Below are positions 23,486 to 35,683 of a stretch of DNA of 64,000 nucleotides, one piece after another. Position 1 is the stretch's first letter; each line of letters opens with the position of its first letter. Under the pieces are notes generated by a model, which did no database searches, was not told the DNA's origin, and saw nothing but the letters and a program-made list of their open reading frames with translations. Origin of the DNA: Heterostelium album PN500 (taxonomy: Eukaryota; Evosea; Eumycetozoa; Acytosteliales; Acytosteliaceae). The position numbers were made by a program, and so were the translations under genes. The DNA is taken from assembly GCF_000004825.1 (NCBI RefSeq), contig NW_008805074.1, forward strand, positions 434,001 through 498,000. The letters are read 5' to 3'.

Positions 23486-24441
23486 TCTTTTGTATGTCTG
23501 TGTGTGTTTATATTATATAAATAAATAAAAGTATATATTAAGATGAGTTGAACTGAGCTGAACTGAGTTGAAAACTAAAGTTTGATGTGAATAAATAAAT
23601 AAAATTAAAATACAAAAATGAATTATTTTTTTAAAAAAAAAAATTAAGATTTATAAATATTTATATATAGATTTGATTTGATTGATTGTGTTTGTGATGA
23701 AGATAAGTTTAAAGATAGACAAAGAAGTGATTTATTTATTAGTTTGGTTTGAAAAAAAAAAACAAAGCAAATAAAAATTAGAAAAAAAAAAATATAAAAA
23801 CAAGAAAAGCACACACTGAATAAATTGGTCAAGTCGAAATAACAACACACCAACAGCAGAAGCAGTTTAAACTTTTTTTATAAATAGACTGCCACGATCT
23901 ATAATTAAATGTCAACTTAACAGTTAAATAACTAAGATATCTAATAAATATTATATAATTATATATCTTTATTATATATTTATTTCTATCTAAATATTAA
24001 ACAAAAAATAATCTATATGAAAAAAAAAAAAAGTTTTTTTTTAATGTAAGTTAAGTTAAGTTGTTGCTATTATTATTGAATCAATGATAATTTGATTGAT
24101 TATCAGGGATTGCTTCAAAAATGGTCCAATATGATCTTTTTTTAAAAAAAAATTCAATAAAAAAACTACTCTTGTTTAAAACAGAAAAACACCAAAAAAA
24201 TTAATAAAAAAATTTAAAATTAAAACTGCATCAGAGTGGTACCAATTATTTCAGAAAAATGTAAAACCAAATTATATATTTTTTTAAAAAAATTAATAAT
24301 ATCTTCCAACCTTGAGAAGAGAGATGTTGTAATATAATGGAGATAAGAAAAAGATTCAATCGATCTTATTTATGAAACAAAAAAAAAATTATTATTCTTC
24401 TAAGCCATCAAACAAATATGACTTGGTTTTTAGTTTTTTTT

Positions 24442-24472
<31 letters not shown>

Positions 24473-25846
24473 CAAACCTTATCTAGATATCATATCATCT
24501 GGTGAATTTCATTCACGATCGAACCAAGTTGTTTTTTATAATTCCTAATTAATTGTAGTACCTCATTAATCAACTTCAACAAAAAGTAGGAAAAGTACCT
24601 ATTGAACATTATTGGAATGCCTTCAAATTGTTTTTACTATTACATTTAATTAATTAAAAAATATATATCTATCTATCACTTTTGACATTTCATAGTGTTT
24701 ATCTTAATATTATAACAATCTTATCTGTCGTTTTTTCAGAAAAAGAAAAAAAAAACAAACTAAAAATATAAACCATGTTTTTGTGTTATTGTTGGGTTAC
24801 ATATAAAAGTGAAAGATAGAAAGTTAAGTTTTACGATAAACTTAATAATTATATTGCTTCGTTTTACAACAATTGGAAGATTGATTGAATTCAAACTAAT
24901 AGCAACAACACTGGAGTGTGTGCAACTTGATTTTCATATCTTTTATTTTATTGGCTTACAATCAGGCAAGGGTCAATTAATTATTAATAATTATTTTACA
25001 TTTTTTTTTTTTGTGTTTTTTCATTTTTTTTTTTAAATGGTAAATAGTATTAAAATAATAAGAGTAATTTTTTTGGTTTTAATTGAAAAAAAAAATTATT
25101 TGAATTCAGTGGTTTTGGGTGGGTGTGAAAAAAATGAATGATTTCATTTAATTTTGGAGAGAAACTCTTTTTTTTAAAAAATAAAATTCATTTTTTAATA
25201 TTTTTTTGAAAATTACCTTGCTTGTTAATCCATCATCAAAATCAATCAATAATACCCAACATCAATCATCTCTTTTATTTTTATTTTTTATTTTTATTTA
25301 TCTTATCTTTTTTTTTGTATTATTATCATCTTAAATAATAAATAAGAATTTAAATAGATATATAAAAAGTTTAAATAGTAAGTTTCTTTAATAAATAATA
25401 TCCAAATAAAACAACAATAATAAAGATAGACAACAACAATATCAATAAATAAACGAAACAAATCAGTTATTTTATTATAAAAAAAAAACAAATAAGTTCT
25501 CAATGAATAATGATAATATCTTGTGACATTTATCATATTTAATTTTGAAAAAGGACTTAACACCAACAAACCATCCAAAATCAAATGGCTGAAAATGATC
25601 AACAAAAAAGTTGTTGTTTCTTTTTTTTTTTAGCTAAAAAAATAATGGTCTCATTTTTTTTGAATTTTATTTTTACAACCATCAAAAAAAAAACTTCAAC
25701 TTCAAATATAATATATTAATATTTATTTATATTCTTTTTTTTTTTTTTTACTATACTAGGTTTATATTTTCAAAAACAAACAACAACAAAGTAAAATTTA
25801 GTTTAGTATATAGTAGTATAATAATAATAAAACAAACAAACAAACA
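23486..25846. other. 2.4-kb intergenic region, AT-rich
   Basis: Divergent spacer between rasS and cortexillin with many A/T homopolymers (for example T runs near 24430-24470 and 25730-25750). Open stretches here are low complexity or lack ATG. I see no gene and no structured RNA. Confidence 0.7.
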
Positions 25847-27245
25847 ATGGCAGGTAAAGATTGGGAAATTGTACAAGAGAAAGCTTTTACTGCTTGGGTA
25901 AACTCTGTTTTAGATAAGAGAGGTGAGAAGATCTCTGATGTCGCAAAGGACCTCAGTGATGGTGTAAAATTAATATTCTTCTTGGAGCTCATCTCTGGTA
26001 AAAAGTTCAATAAAAAGTTTGACTATGAACCAAAGGCTCGTATCAATATGATTCAGAATCTTGCATTGGCTCTTCATTTCCTCGAAGATGAACTCAAGAT
26101 TAAAGTCCAAGGTATTGGTGCTGAAGGTATGTCTTTTTTTTTTTTTGCTATTGAAAATAATGAATATTCATTTACTAATTAATCCTCAATGTAACTTTAT
26201 AGATTTCGTTGACAATAATAAAAAGATGATTCTTGGTTTCCTTTGGACATTGTATCGTAAATATCGTATTGCAGTTATTAGTGAGGGTGACAAGAGCTCT
26301 GAGGAAGGTCTTTTGTTGTGGTGCAAGAATACCACCACTGGATATAATGGAGTCAATGTAACATCGTTCACCAAGACATTCCGTGACGGTCTTGCCTATT
26401 TGGCGTTGGCCCACAAGTTTGATCAATCACAATTCAATTTCGCAGACTATGAAAAGTTGGATCCAATCGCCAGATTGAATGCCGCCTTTGAGTACGCAGA
26501 GAAGGGTCTCGGTGTGCCCAAGTTGCTCGAAGCCGAAGAGGTCATGCGTGGAACCACCGATGAGCGTTCTCTCGTTTTGTACACCTCGTTGTTCTTCCAT
26601 GCCTACCGTGCCAAGGAAGAAAAGGAGCGTTTGGAAGCCTCAAAGTCAGACCTCGCCTCCAAGTTGGCCGGTCTCCAAAACTCTTTGGAAAGCGAAAAGT
26701 TGTCACGTGAGCAACTCATCAAGCAGAAGGACGAGTTGAAGAGTCTGTTGGCCAGTCTCGAGGGTGAAGCCGCCGAGCGTGAGAAATTCCTCCGTGAGTT
26801 GGAAGCCAAGCTCGAAGAGATTCTCAAGAACTTGGAGTTGGAGCGTTTGGCTCGTATGGAGTTGGAGTCGCGTCTATCCAAGATGGAGAAGGACAAGGCT
26901 ATCTTGGAGTTGAAGTTGGCCGAAGCTCAGGACGAGAAGGCTCGTCTCGAGGCCCAGATCGAAGCTGACCGTATTCGTTCCGCTGCCGAGGCACAAAGCC
27001 TTGGTTTGTTGCGTAAACACTTGGATCAACACGTACAAGATTTAATTAAATGGCAGAAACTCTCGATTGAAAACTCCTCTTCCACTTTCGACGACCAGAT
27101 CATCGAGGAAGTCTCTGGTTTACCATTCGGTGAGCAAGTTAAACATTTGGCTACCAAACTGGAAGACGAAAACAAAGCCATTCAAAAGTTGTTACTTTCT
27201 AAAGAGGATGATTTGAAGACTGCCAAGAAGAAAGCTGGAAAATAA
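25847..27245 (+). CDS. Cortexillin (actin-bundling, cytokinesis)
   Basis: Two exons (25847-26126, 26203-27245) give 440 residues, close to the ~440-445 of D. discoideum cortexillins. Residues ~5-225 are two calponin-homology domains forming an actin-binding module ([32 protein letters not shown]; then [15 protein letters not shown] and [20 protein letters not shown]). Residues ~230-370 form a parallel two-stranded coiled coil with clear heptads. A short C-terminal region ends in basic KKKAGK, reminiscent of the lipid-binding tail of cortexillin I. Cortexillins bundle actin, bind IQGAP-related proteins and localise to the cleavage furrow. The sequence looks nearer to cortexillin I (ctxA), but I cannot exclude II without alignment. 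It is highly codon-biased. Confidence 0.92.
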
Positions 27246-29335
27246 TCAATCAACAAACAAACAAATCAAAACACCCCAACCAACCAAAAAACAAACTTTA
27301 GTATAATATTAACCAACTCACATTTATTCCCTCCCCCTGACAAATCACTAAAACAACAAACAACAATCGAAACCAATCATGACAATCTATGATATTATTT
27401 GTTGTAAAATTAATATATAAAATTATCTTTGTACAAACAAAAAAAAAATGTTGTCTCATAAAATTATTTTTTGAACCAAAAAAAAAAAAAAACTAAAAAA
27501 GGTTAGAATGATTTGATTATTTGAATTGATTTATGCATTCCCAAATCTAATACCTCCATATTAGAGTTTAAACTATAAAAAGTTTTGTTTTTTTTTTATA
27601 CTATTTCGGCTTTTAAAAAATATAATTTATTTGGGAATCATTGAAATTTGTGTCTGAATTTATAAATAAATGAATTAATTATATCTTTTGGAATGGATAA
27701 AAAAAAAGTATCAATACTTTTACTTTTTTTTTTTTTTTTAATTTGATTATTTTAAATAATAAAGATATTTTGTGAAATGAAGTTGTTTGTTTAGTCATAC
27801 CGAATGATATTAAAAAGGCATTCACGTCATATTTCTGGTTACTTTAATCAAAGTTTGTTTTATTCGCATAATAATCCATCGATTTTCCATCGGTTCACTC
27901 TAACAATCTTGACTTTAGTTTTAGTTAGATCGTAATCAAGATCTTTCATTAAAAAATAAAATTAAAGAATCAAAAATTCGAAAGAAATATTTTCAAAAAA
28001 AATAGTGAGCATTGAAAAAGACCCATTAGCGGTATGTAAATCGACAAAAATTGGTGCATTCTGTGTGTGGTATTATAGTTTTGGCGGACCAGAAAAAAAA
28101 AAAAACAAACAAAAAATAAAAAAACTGATCAGTTTTTTTTATTTTATTTCTTAATATCATTATCATTGGAAAACTACAACATTTCTCATATCTAAATTTA
28201 TTTATTCAATATTAATAATAGGTTTTTTATTTTTACTTTGATTATTTTATTATTTTATTTATTTATTTATTATTTATAAAAAGTAAGAACAAGCTTTGCA
28301 AATTAAAATAGGATAGTGATACTCATATTTATTTAAAAGGTAAAATTATTATTTGTTACTTTTATTATATTTATACAATTCAATTTCATTGTAATTACTT
28401 TTACTTGCACTTGTTTTAATACCATTGCATTGCATGCAATCACACACTATCACGTGCAAATTGTCTGATTTAGATGCTTTTTTTGTTTTTACATTTTTTT
28501 GTTTTTTTTTTTTTTTTTAATTGATTGGTTTCATTGGGTCCAATGTTTAAATCGTTTTTATTATTATTATTATTTATGACATCTGACAATATCAAATAAT
28601 GTTTGTATTTATATTCGATCTGAAAACCAACAATAGGCTGATGTGATCTACATCTGCAAATATTAATATTAGAATCACACTCACACATAAACACCAAAAC
28701 ACTTAATCACACTCACACATACAGCAAAACAACCAAAAACAAGTAACCACTACCACACCACACAGTTAAAATCAATCAACAAATTATTGTTATCATTAAC
28801 TCTCAGATTAAGCTTGAGGTGTCAATAAATAATAATTTTTGATCATAAGCGTTGTTGGTTTGATCTTTATTCTCACATGATTGATTGATTAAGCACCCAT
28901 TTTGTTTTGGTTTCAATAACATTTAAATATATTGTATACATAATTATATATATTTAGCAATAATAAACAATTTCCATATATTCCATCCATTCTATTCTTT
29001 TTATTGATTCAATAAAAATATAAATAATTTTTTGATTATAGTAATAAATTCCAAGTTTATACTTGAATATTTTACCGTTACCACACACACACTTGTTATA
29101 TTATTGTATATTTCACCTCATCATCAAGATAAAACCAATCTCAATAAATAAAATCCAACAATAATATAGTACTAACTAAATAATACAAATCATTTATTTA
29201 TTTTAGATATTTAGCATCTATTACTTTTGCGAATTATACATAGATACAATACTCTGCAGCACTATCTATAGACACAACCTAATAATAACAATTGGACAGG
29301 AATTTGATTAGTGGTATTATAGATTTCATTATAAG
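27246..29335. other. 2.1-kb intergenic region, AT-rich with CA-rich patches
   Basis: The 3' flank of cortexillin and 5' flank of the next gene. A less AT-rich patch lies around 27790-27925 with a near-repeat CCATCGATTTTCCATCGG. CA-rich stretches occur at 28675-28765. No convincing ORF; the minus-strand open stretch at 28470-28697 is low complexity. Confidence 0.65.
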
Positions 29336-30180
29336 ATGGGACCAACTGTATGTATTATCATACTAAAACAATACAGACTTTATCAATCACCACCATCAAC
29401 ATCATCAACAACATCATTTTCGTCATCATCACAAATAGCAATATTTATTCAATCAACCAATATTCGAATGCATCCATAAATGTATATTTTTGGGTTTTTT
29501 CTTTGGATATCGATTTGGGACTGAAAGATTGGATTGATTTCAATTCAATATGGAGAAAGAAACTATAGTAGTATAATGGGCATTACACACTAATGGGGCA
29601 TCAAACACACCACCAACATCAACACCAATACCTTTTATAGTTCATTTCATCAATATAATAGTGTGATTGGATATTTATTAAATGATAATGATAATAATTA
29701 TGGTTAACAATATATTGACTGATTGTGTTTTAAAATTTATTTAGGATGTGGTATTCAAAGTATACTTTGCCGATGGTAGTTACAAATCAATGCTGGTGAA
29801 TGAGAATGATGCCACCAGCAAAGTTGTCCAAACCATACTTGAAAAAGTGACTTTTCCAAAGACAAAAGGGTTAGCTCTGTTTGTAGCAACAAGAGACACC
29901 TCAGGTAGTATGTATCATTATATTTAGATAATAGATTTGTTTTTATTATATTATTATTTTATTATTAGTTTCACTTTCATAACATAACATATCATTACCA
30001 CATTACCTCAACAACAACAACAATAACTATCATTTTTATTTTAATATAAAAATCGAAAACAGTAATAATGATGATGAAAATCATGAGGAGGATGATGGTA
30101 ATCTATGTCTACAGATTGATTTAGATTTATGGATATTCGATAAAATATTGACACAATCCAACAATTTAATTTATTTTTAA
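29336..30180 (+). CDS. Small ubiquitin-fold (RA/FERM-F0-like) protein
   Basis: Three exons: 29336-29347 (ATG GGA CCA ACT), 29745-29911 and 30063-30180, giving 98 residues. The core reads VFKVYFADGSYKSMLV, then ATSKVVQTILEKVTF, the beta-beta-alpha start of a Ras-association or FERM F0/F1 ubiquitin-like domain as in talin/filopodin or MRL proteins. The end is acidic (NNDDENHEEDDG) then LCLQIDLDLWIFDKI. The donor of exon 2 (gtatca) was chosen because the stronger-looking upstream gtatgt puts a stop in exon 3. Intron 1 (397 nt) is long for this genome, so the true first exon may be elsewhere. No other domain is attached. It could bind a small GTPase or lipid, but that is only a fold-level guess. 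It lies 323 bases upstream of the CH-domain gene. Confidence 0.55.
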
Positions 30181-30503
30181 TTGTTAAAACAAAAGAACAA
30201 TATCAATATCCATATGATATTCATTATCAATAATCAAATTGATTCAATATTAGTTTTTAATTAATAATTAAATCAAATCATTATATAATTTTCAATTAAT
30301 CAATCAAACCTAATCCAATTAATATAACTTAAGATAAATTTTTTTTTATTTTTTATTTTTGAATCTAAATTATTATTAATTATTATTATTTAATTAATTC
30401 CAAATAATTAAAAATATAATAAATAATAATAATAAATAAATAATATAACAAAATAACGATAACAATTAAATATATAATTAACAAAATTAAAAATAAATTT
30501 AAA
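30181..30503. other. intergenic, AT-rich
   Basis: Extremely AT-rich leader before the CH-domain gene, with no features. Confidence 0.7.
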
Positions 30504-31845
30504 ATGGGTAAAGGCGAAGTATTTCATGAAGTAGCCGAGAATGAGCATCCAGGTTCAATCTTTAAGAAATGGGAGATGGAAAAGCAAATGGGAAACAATA
30601 AGATGGTGTTCAAAAAGAAAAAAGATAATTTCAAGTGGAAAGAAGATGAGTTGGTTAGCATAGCTGCAAGCACAAGTGGATCGACCACACCTCCAGCAAG
30701 TGGATCACCACCAACTCCGGCAGCAACAGCACCACCAGTCAATATGGCAAAACCACCTTCCCGTCCACCACCAGCTCCATCAAAAACAGCAGCAGCACCA
30801 CCAACCATGATGACTCCACCCGAAGAGCGCTCACAACCCGCTCCTCCTCAACGCCAAGCTGCTCCACCTATGATGGTTGGTGGCAACTCCATCATGGCAG
30901 AACTCTCACTGAAGCGTGCCGCTCAAGACAATAACAAAGGACTGCTTCGTACCGTGCCAAAGAAAGAGCAATCGCAGCTGGCAATCATCCAGTGGATCAA
31001 CAAGAAGCTGGAGGAAAACCAACGTGATCAGAGAATCGAGAATTTGGAGAACGATCTCAAAGATGGAACTATTTTGGCTGTGATTCTCGAGAGTCTCAGT
31101 GGATTGGCAATCAAAGATTTCAACAGAAATCCACAAAACAAAATACACATGGTCGAGAATCAAAACATTATATTGCGTTTCCTCAAGGTTGTAGGTGTCA
31201 ATCTTGTAAATATCTCTGGTGAAGACCTCTGGGAGGCACGTCCTGAAACAATGATGAGAATCCTCGGTATCATTATCAAACATTTTTCAGAATCAAATTC
31301 CAACACCAAAGCAAGACTTTCAATGTTGGTCACACATCAACAGCAAGTACAACAACCAAATAGAAAACCACCACCTCCAGTACGAAAAGCAGCACCTGCA
31401 CCACCACCTCCATCGTCTGCCGTTGGCACAGAGGAACAACAAAAACCAACACCTGCAGCTGCAGCTGCACCTCCACCTACCGGACTGAGAAAAGTCCCAG
31501 CCAAACCAGCTGCCAAACCATCTGCATTCGTTGCTAAACCACCTCCAACCGTTGCCAAAGCTTCGGCTGGACCATTACCAACACAACCAGCAACAACATC
31601 TGTCCAACCACCCACTACCACTGCCAAACCAAGCGCACCACCCGTCGCCAAAAGACCAGCAGTTAAACCACCTGCACAACAACAACAAACATCAAATGGA
31701 CATGCTCCACAAGCTCCAGTTCCAAACAGAGCACCACGTCAACTTCCAACTCCACAATCACAACAATCACCAACACCACCACAACAACTTTCAACACAAC
31801 CACCAATACAAGCACGTGCCAAGCCATCACTTCCACCAAGAAATC

Positions 31846-31892
<47 letters not shown>

Positions 31893-32810
31893 ACCAACCA
31901 ATTACCACCACCAGTTTCAGTTTCAAATCATCAAGCAGCAGCACCATCACATCATATTTCCGCAACCTCAATTCCACCTCCACCTCTCGACATTTTAACT
32001 CCACCACCTGTATCATCGCCACCGACTGACTTACCACCTCCACCACCCGCCACACCATATAGCCTCGACAATCTTCCACCACCACCTCCACCTATGGATC
32101 CAATCGATGAGTATGACGCATCGCCGCACTCTGCCGAATTGCCACCACCCCCTCCACCATTACCCTCGACATTGCCACCAACACTCTCAATGGCCGGCGA
32201 TGAATATGTCTCCACTCCATCTTCCGCTTCACCACCAACACCAGCTGTACCCTTACCCTCAGTTGCACCACCACCCAGATCCGCAAAACCTCCACCACCC
32301 GCCAGAAACTACGCCAGTCAACCACGACCACCACCTCCTCCAAGATCAATATCAGAACCAGATCCAATTCCAGTTGAACCAGTTTCAGTTCCAGAATTGG
32401 AAATCGAAACACCACCATCACCACCAACAGCAACTACTCAAGATGATTACTACGAGGAGCAACAACAATATAATGAAGAGGAACAACAACAATATTATGA
32501 AGAGCAACAACAATATAATGAACAAACAATTGCTACCGAAGAAGTTTCATCAGTTACAGAGGAAGATGCCAACGACAATCTAAACTCTGTCGTTCCAGAC
32601 TCAAATGAGGATCTCACATTTGAAGACCTGGAATCGATCATCAATAACAATACATTCAGTTTTGAAGATCTTCTCAAACAACATAATATTGATATGTCCA
32701 CCCCAGAGTCGAATGATATAAGCTACGACATGAGTGCAGACAATACTGCTGCCTCCAAAGAAGATGATTTAGATGACCTCTTGGATAGATTGGCAAGAGG
32801 TGAAGTGTAA
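30504..32810 (+). CDS. CH-domain proline-rich protein (cytoskeletal adaptor candidate)
   Basis: A single exon of 768 residues. Residues 1-50 are charged (GSIFKKWEMEKQMG). A Pro/Ala-rich linker precedes one calponin-homology domain at ~152-258 (QLAIIQWINKKLEENQ; LKDGTILAVILESLSG; IILRFLKVVGVNLVNI). From ~275 to 640 the protein is proline-rich with poly-Pro blocks (RPPPPPRS, LPPPPPPL) that resemble profilin, SH3 or EVH1 ligands, interrupted by an Asn run near 447-462. A Q/E-rich stretch and an acidic tail (FEDLESIINNNTFSFEDLL; EDDLDDLLDRLARGEV) close it. A single CH domain seldom binds actin alone, so it may be an adaptor recruiting profilin-actin; that is inference. I do not recognise the orthologue. 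CAA repeats encode the Asn and Gln runs. Confidence 0.8.
31849..31893 (+). repeat. CAA trinucleotide repeat encoding poly-Asn
   Basis: Uninterrupted AAC codons in the CH-domain gene give about 15 Asn. Pure codon repetition suggests length polymorphism between isolates. Confidence 0.85.
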
Positions 32811-33905
32811 ATTTTGAAAAAATTAAAATAAAAAAAAAATAAATAAAACAAATTAAAAATGAAACAATAACAATCAAACAGTAATTATCAATCCATTTCC
32901 TGTTTCATTTTTCATTATAATCGACCATTTTCATACCTTTTAAACAATGAAAATACAACTGCCTCTTTTTTTTCTCACAGGTCAAACCAATTATGTTTTT
33001 TTTTTTGCTGTTTTTTTTAATCTTGAGTTTTCGATACCAGGATTATTTAGATTCTCGTTGTTGTCTCTGGTCGATCAAAACAACCACACTACATAATTGA
33101 TCAATTTAATTTTAATATTATTTTATTTTATTTTTTAGTTATATTTTTCTTTAAGACCAGCTCAGTCACCTTGCTGAAATTTACTCTCTTTATTTTGTTT
33201 TCGAACCACCAATCCATTCAGTATTTTCAATTTAATTTTAGTTTGTTTAAATATTAAATTAAACATCATTGTTGTAATATTATTATTATTATTTTTCAAA
33301 TAGATAATATACTCTATTTATATATAATTTTGTTCTTGAAACAAAACCTTTCTTTAGATTTTAGAAATTAAATTTCATTTTTTGTATATTGATGTCTTTT
33401 TAGTTTAATTAAACGTATGTATAAAAATATTAATAATAATAAACAATTTCATTGGGTGCATGAAGATAATCATGTCAGAAAGAAAAGGAAAAGGAAATAT
33501 AGGTTTTGCACAAATTCACACAAAGTTGTACTTGTTTTTTATGATTCATTTTAATATCAGAGATTTCTCGGAGTTGAATAGATATATATATTTTCAATTT
33601 GTTGCATCAACAAAACATCAATCAAAACAATCAGAAAATATTGACCTAATGCCCAGGTAAACTTATTTGTTCTGTGGCACACATATTGGGCTAGCGAGCT
33701 CAACATTAACACATCATAATCTTCAAAAAAGCAACAAACAAAACAATGTTTACCAAAAAAAAAAATAATAATTAAATTAGTTATTCTTTGTGGTTGAACA
33801 CCTTTTAGTGTAATAGATATCTATTGTATTGCGTTCTTTTTTCTTTGTTTTTTTTTGCAAAAAACTTTTTTTCAAAATACAAAAATCTATTAGTGTAGGA
33901 GGGGG

Positions 33906-33937
33906 CTAAAGGGAGTGACACTTTGGAAACCCTTTAG
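33906..33937. repeat. Inverted repeat CTAAAGGG / CCCTTTAG
   Basis: An 8-bp perfect stem separated by 16 bases, preceded by a G-rich run GGAGGGGG. It is unusual in composition for this spacer. Confidence 0.8.
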
Positions 33938-34450
33938 ATTTGGGTGTCAAAAAAAATTATTTTTTTTTGTTTTTGTTATTTTTTATATCCAACTTTTTAG
34001 ATTGATTTACCCAATTTTTTGGAGCGAAAGAAATTTCTCCTCACTTTTTGGAGACAACTTACTTTTATTTTATTTTATTTTTATTTTTTGTATTTTTAAT
34101 ACCACCACTCCACTTGACCCAAAAACAACAAGGTCACTCCTCTAAATCATTTTCATACCTTTTTCATTCCATCTTTATTATATTTAATTTAAAAAAGTCA
34201 AAGGTCCTTCTTCCTCCCTACAAGCAAACAAATAAATAATTTGACTTTTGCAAAAGGTGTTTAATTTTTTGTTGTTAGACAACAAAATATAAAAGTAGCA
34301 GACAAACAGACAGACAACAGATAGACAACAGACACACACCTCACAGACAGACTTGACTTTAAGAAGATTTGGATTTGCGATTGTGAAACACGCACCTATA
34401 GGTGTCAAAACTCAATCAGATTCGACTCTTTTTTTTTAAAAAAGTCATCC

Positions 34451-34524
34451 ACCTTACCTTTTAGACTTACCAGATCTTGATAAATCAAGTGGTCAGTAAG
34501 CATAGGGTATAGGAGTTATAAGGT
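34451..34524. ncRNA. Candidate structured RNA or regulatory fold (unassigned)
   Basis: An outer stem ACCTTA (34451-34456) / TAAGGT (34519-34524) encloses an inner hairpin CTTGAT-aa-ATCAAG (34476-34489). The inner helix is extended by ACCA/TGGT and flanked by CTTAC/GTAAG. The ~74-nt span lacks tRNA boxes and the class I RNA 11-mer. Seen only as complementarity. Confidence 0.25.
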
Positions 34525-34848
34525 AAAAACTAAATTAAAGTTTAAATTAAATATAATAGCATTAGCAATAACAATAACAATAGCAATAACAATAACGATA
34601 GTATAATAAAATTACGCAATGTCACAAGAAAATATGATTTGTTTATGTTAATAGTTAAATATTTAGTATAAAATTAGTTAATTTTACTCTCTTTATCTAA
34701 ATTCAATAATTTACTTTTATACCACATACTATTAGATTTGTTTTAGTTAACCACTTTCTTTTGCTTATTTATTATACACAAAGTGTCAATTACAATAACA
34801 ATTTTCAACAGCATGCAACAGCAAACAAACATAATCACCTCGATCAAT

Positions 34849-34892
34849 ACACACAAACACACATATTTACACACAAACACACAACACCCACT
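34849..34892. promoter_or_regulatory. CA-rich element upstream of the amino-acid transporter
   Basis: Repeated ACACACAAACACACA units ending in ACACCCAC, about 0.8 kb upstream of the transporter ATG. They resemble CA-rich GBF-binding elements of dictyostelid developmental promoters. Motif-based only. Confidence 0.3.
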
Positions 34893-35683
34893 CTCCACCA
34901 TCATATGACAATACATTATATATATATTAGGTTATAGTGGATATGAGTATAATAAATATTCATGTTTAATTAATTGTTTGTTTTGTTTTGTTTGTTTGTC
35001 TTTATTGTGTATGAGAATCATGAATTTGATTTGAATGATTTACATGTTAAAAATAATAAATACCCGAATAAATTCATACTTTTGTACCTCAATTCAATAT
35101 ATTGACACTCTCTATCTATCTCCTTCCAATCATTATTCCTTTAAATAAAAAAATATACATTTTCTTTATTGTCAACTCTCTATTAATCATTCAGTCTCTC
35201 GATCCACAAACTAAAAAATAAGAAATCGAATAATCATTATTCTCATCATTCAATTATATTACTACTACTACCATTATTAGTTAGAAATATTTGAACAAAC
35301 ATCAACTTCATTTCAATTCATTCTCTCAGTCTCAATCTTTATCGTCATTTTTTCATTCTATCGTTAGGGATCTATCTAATAAAAATTTTAAAATTTCAAA
35401 TTTCACATATACATTTATTTCCACAACGAGCATTCTTAAATAAAATAACAATTGTAATAATAATAATAATAAAAATAATATAATCTTAAATTTTGAATAA
35501 TAATATTTTTTAAATATCTTATTTTCTTTCCTTTTCCTTTCCTTTTTTTAAACAATAATAATTTTTTTTTGGTTTTCCAACCGCTTTCTAACTGGAAAAT
35601 TTAAATTTAAATTCTAATTTTAATTTTACATTATATCTTTTCGTTATTTATAGTAACAAAAGACATAATTATTGTAAATTGGT

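Larger units (their letters stand above)
32811..35683. other. 2.9-kb intergenic region with candidate structured elements
   Basis: No gene recognised; plus-strand open stretches at 33460-33660 and 33915-34239 and the minus one at 34184-34408 look random. It holds a perfect 8-bp hairpin at 33906-33937, a nested inverted-repeat block at 34451-34524 and CA-rich elements at 34849-34892. Confidence 0.65.

Noticed and set aside
31531-32583. His/Gln-rich and Gly-rich ORFs overlapping the CH-proline gene
   Set aside because: Low-complexity products of reading CCA/CAA repeats in other frames.
33460-33660. 66-residue ORF MKIIMSERKGKGN
   Set aside because: AT-biased codons, no similarity to any family, isolated in spacer DNA.
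34184-34408. 74-residue minus-strand ORF starting MTPIGACF
   Set aside because: Looked at because of the MT-start small-gene family, but it lacks the microexon layout and derives from GT/CA-rich simple sequence.
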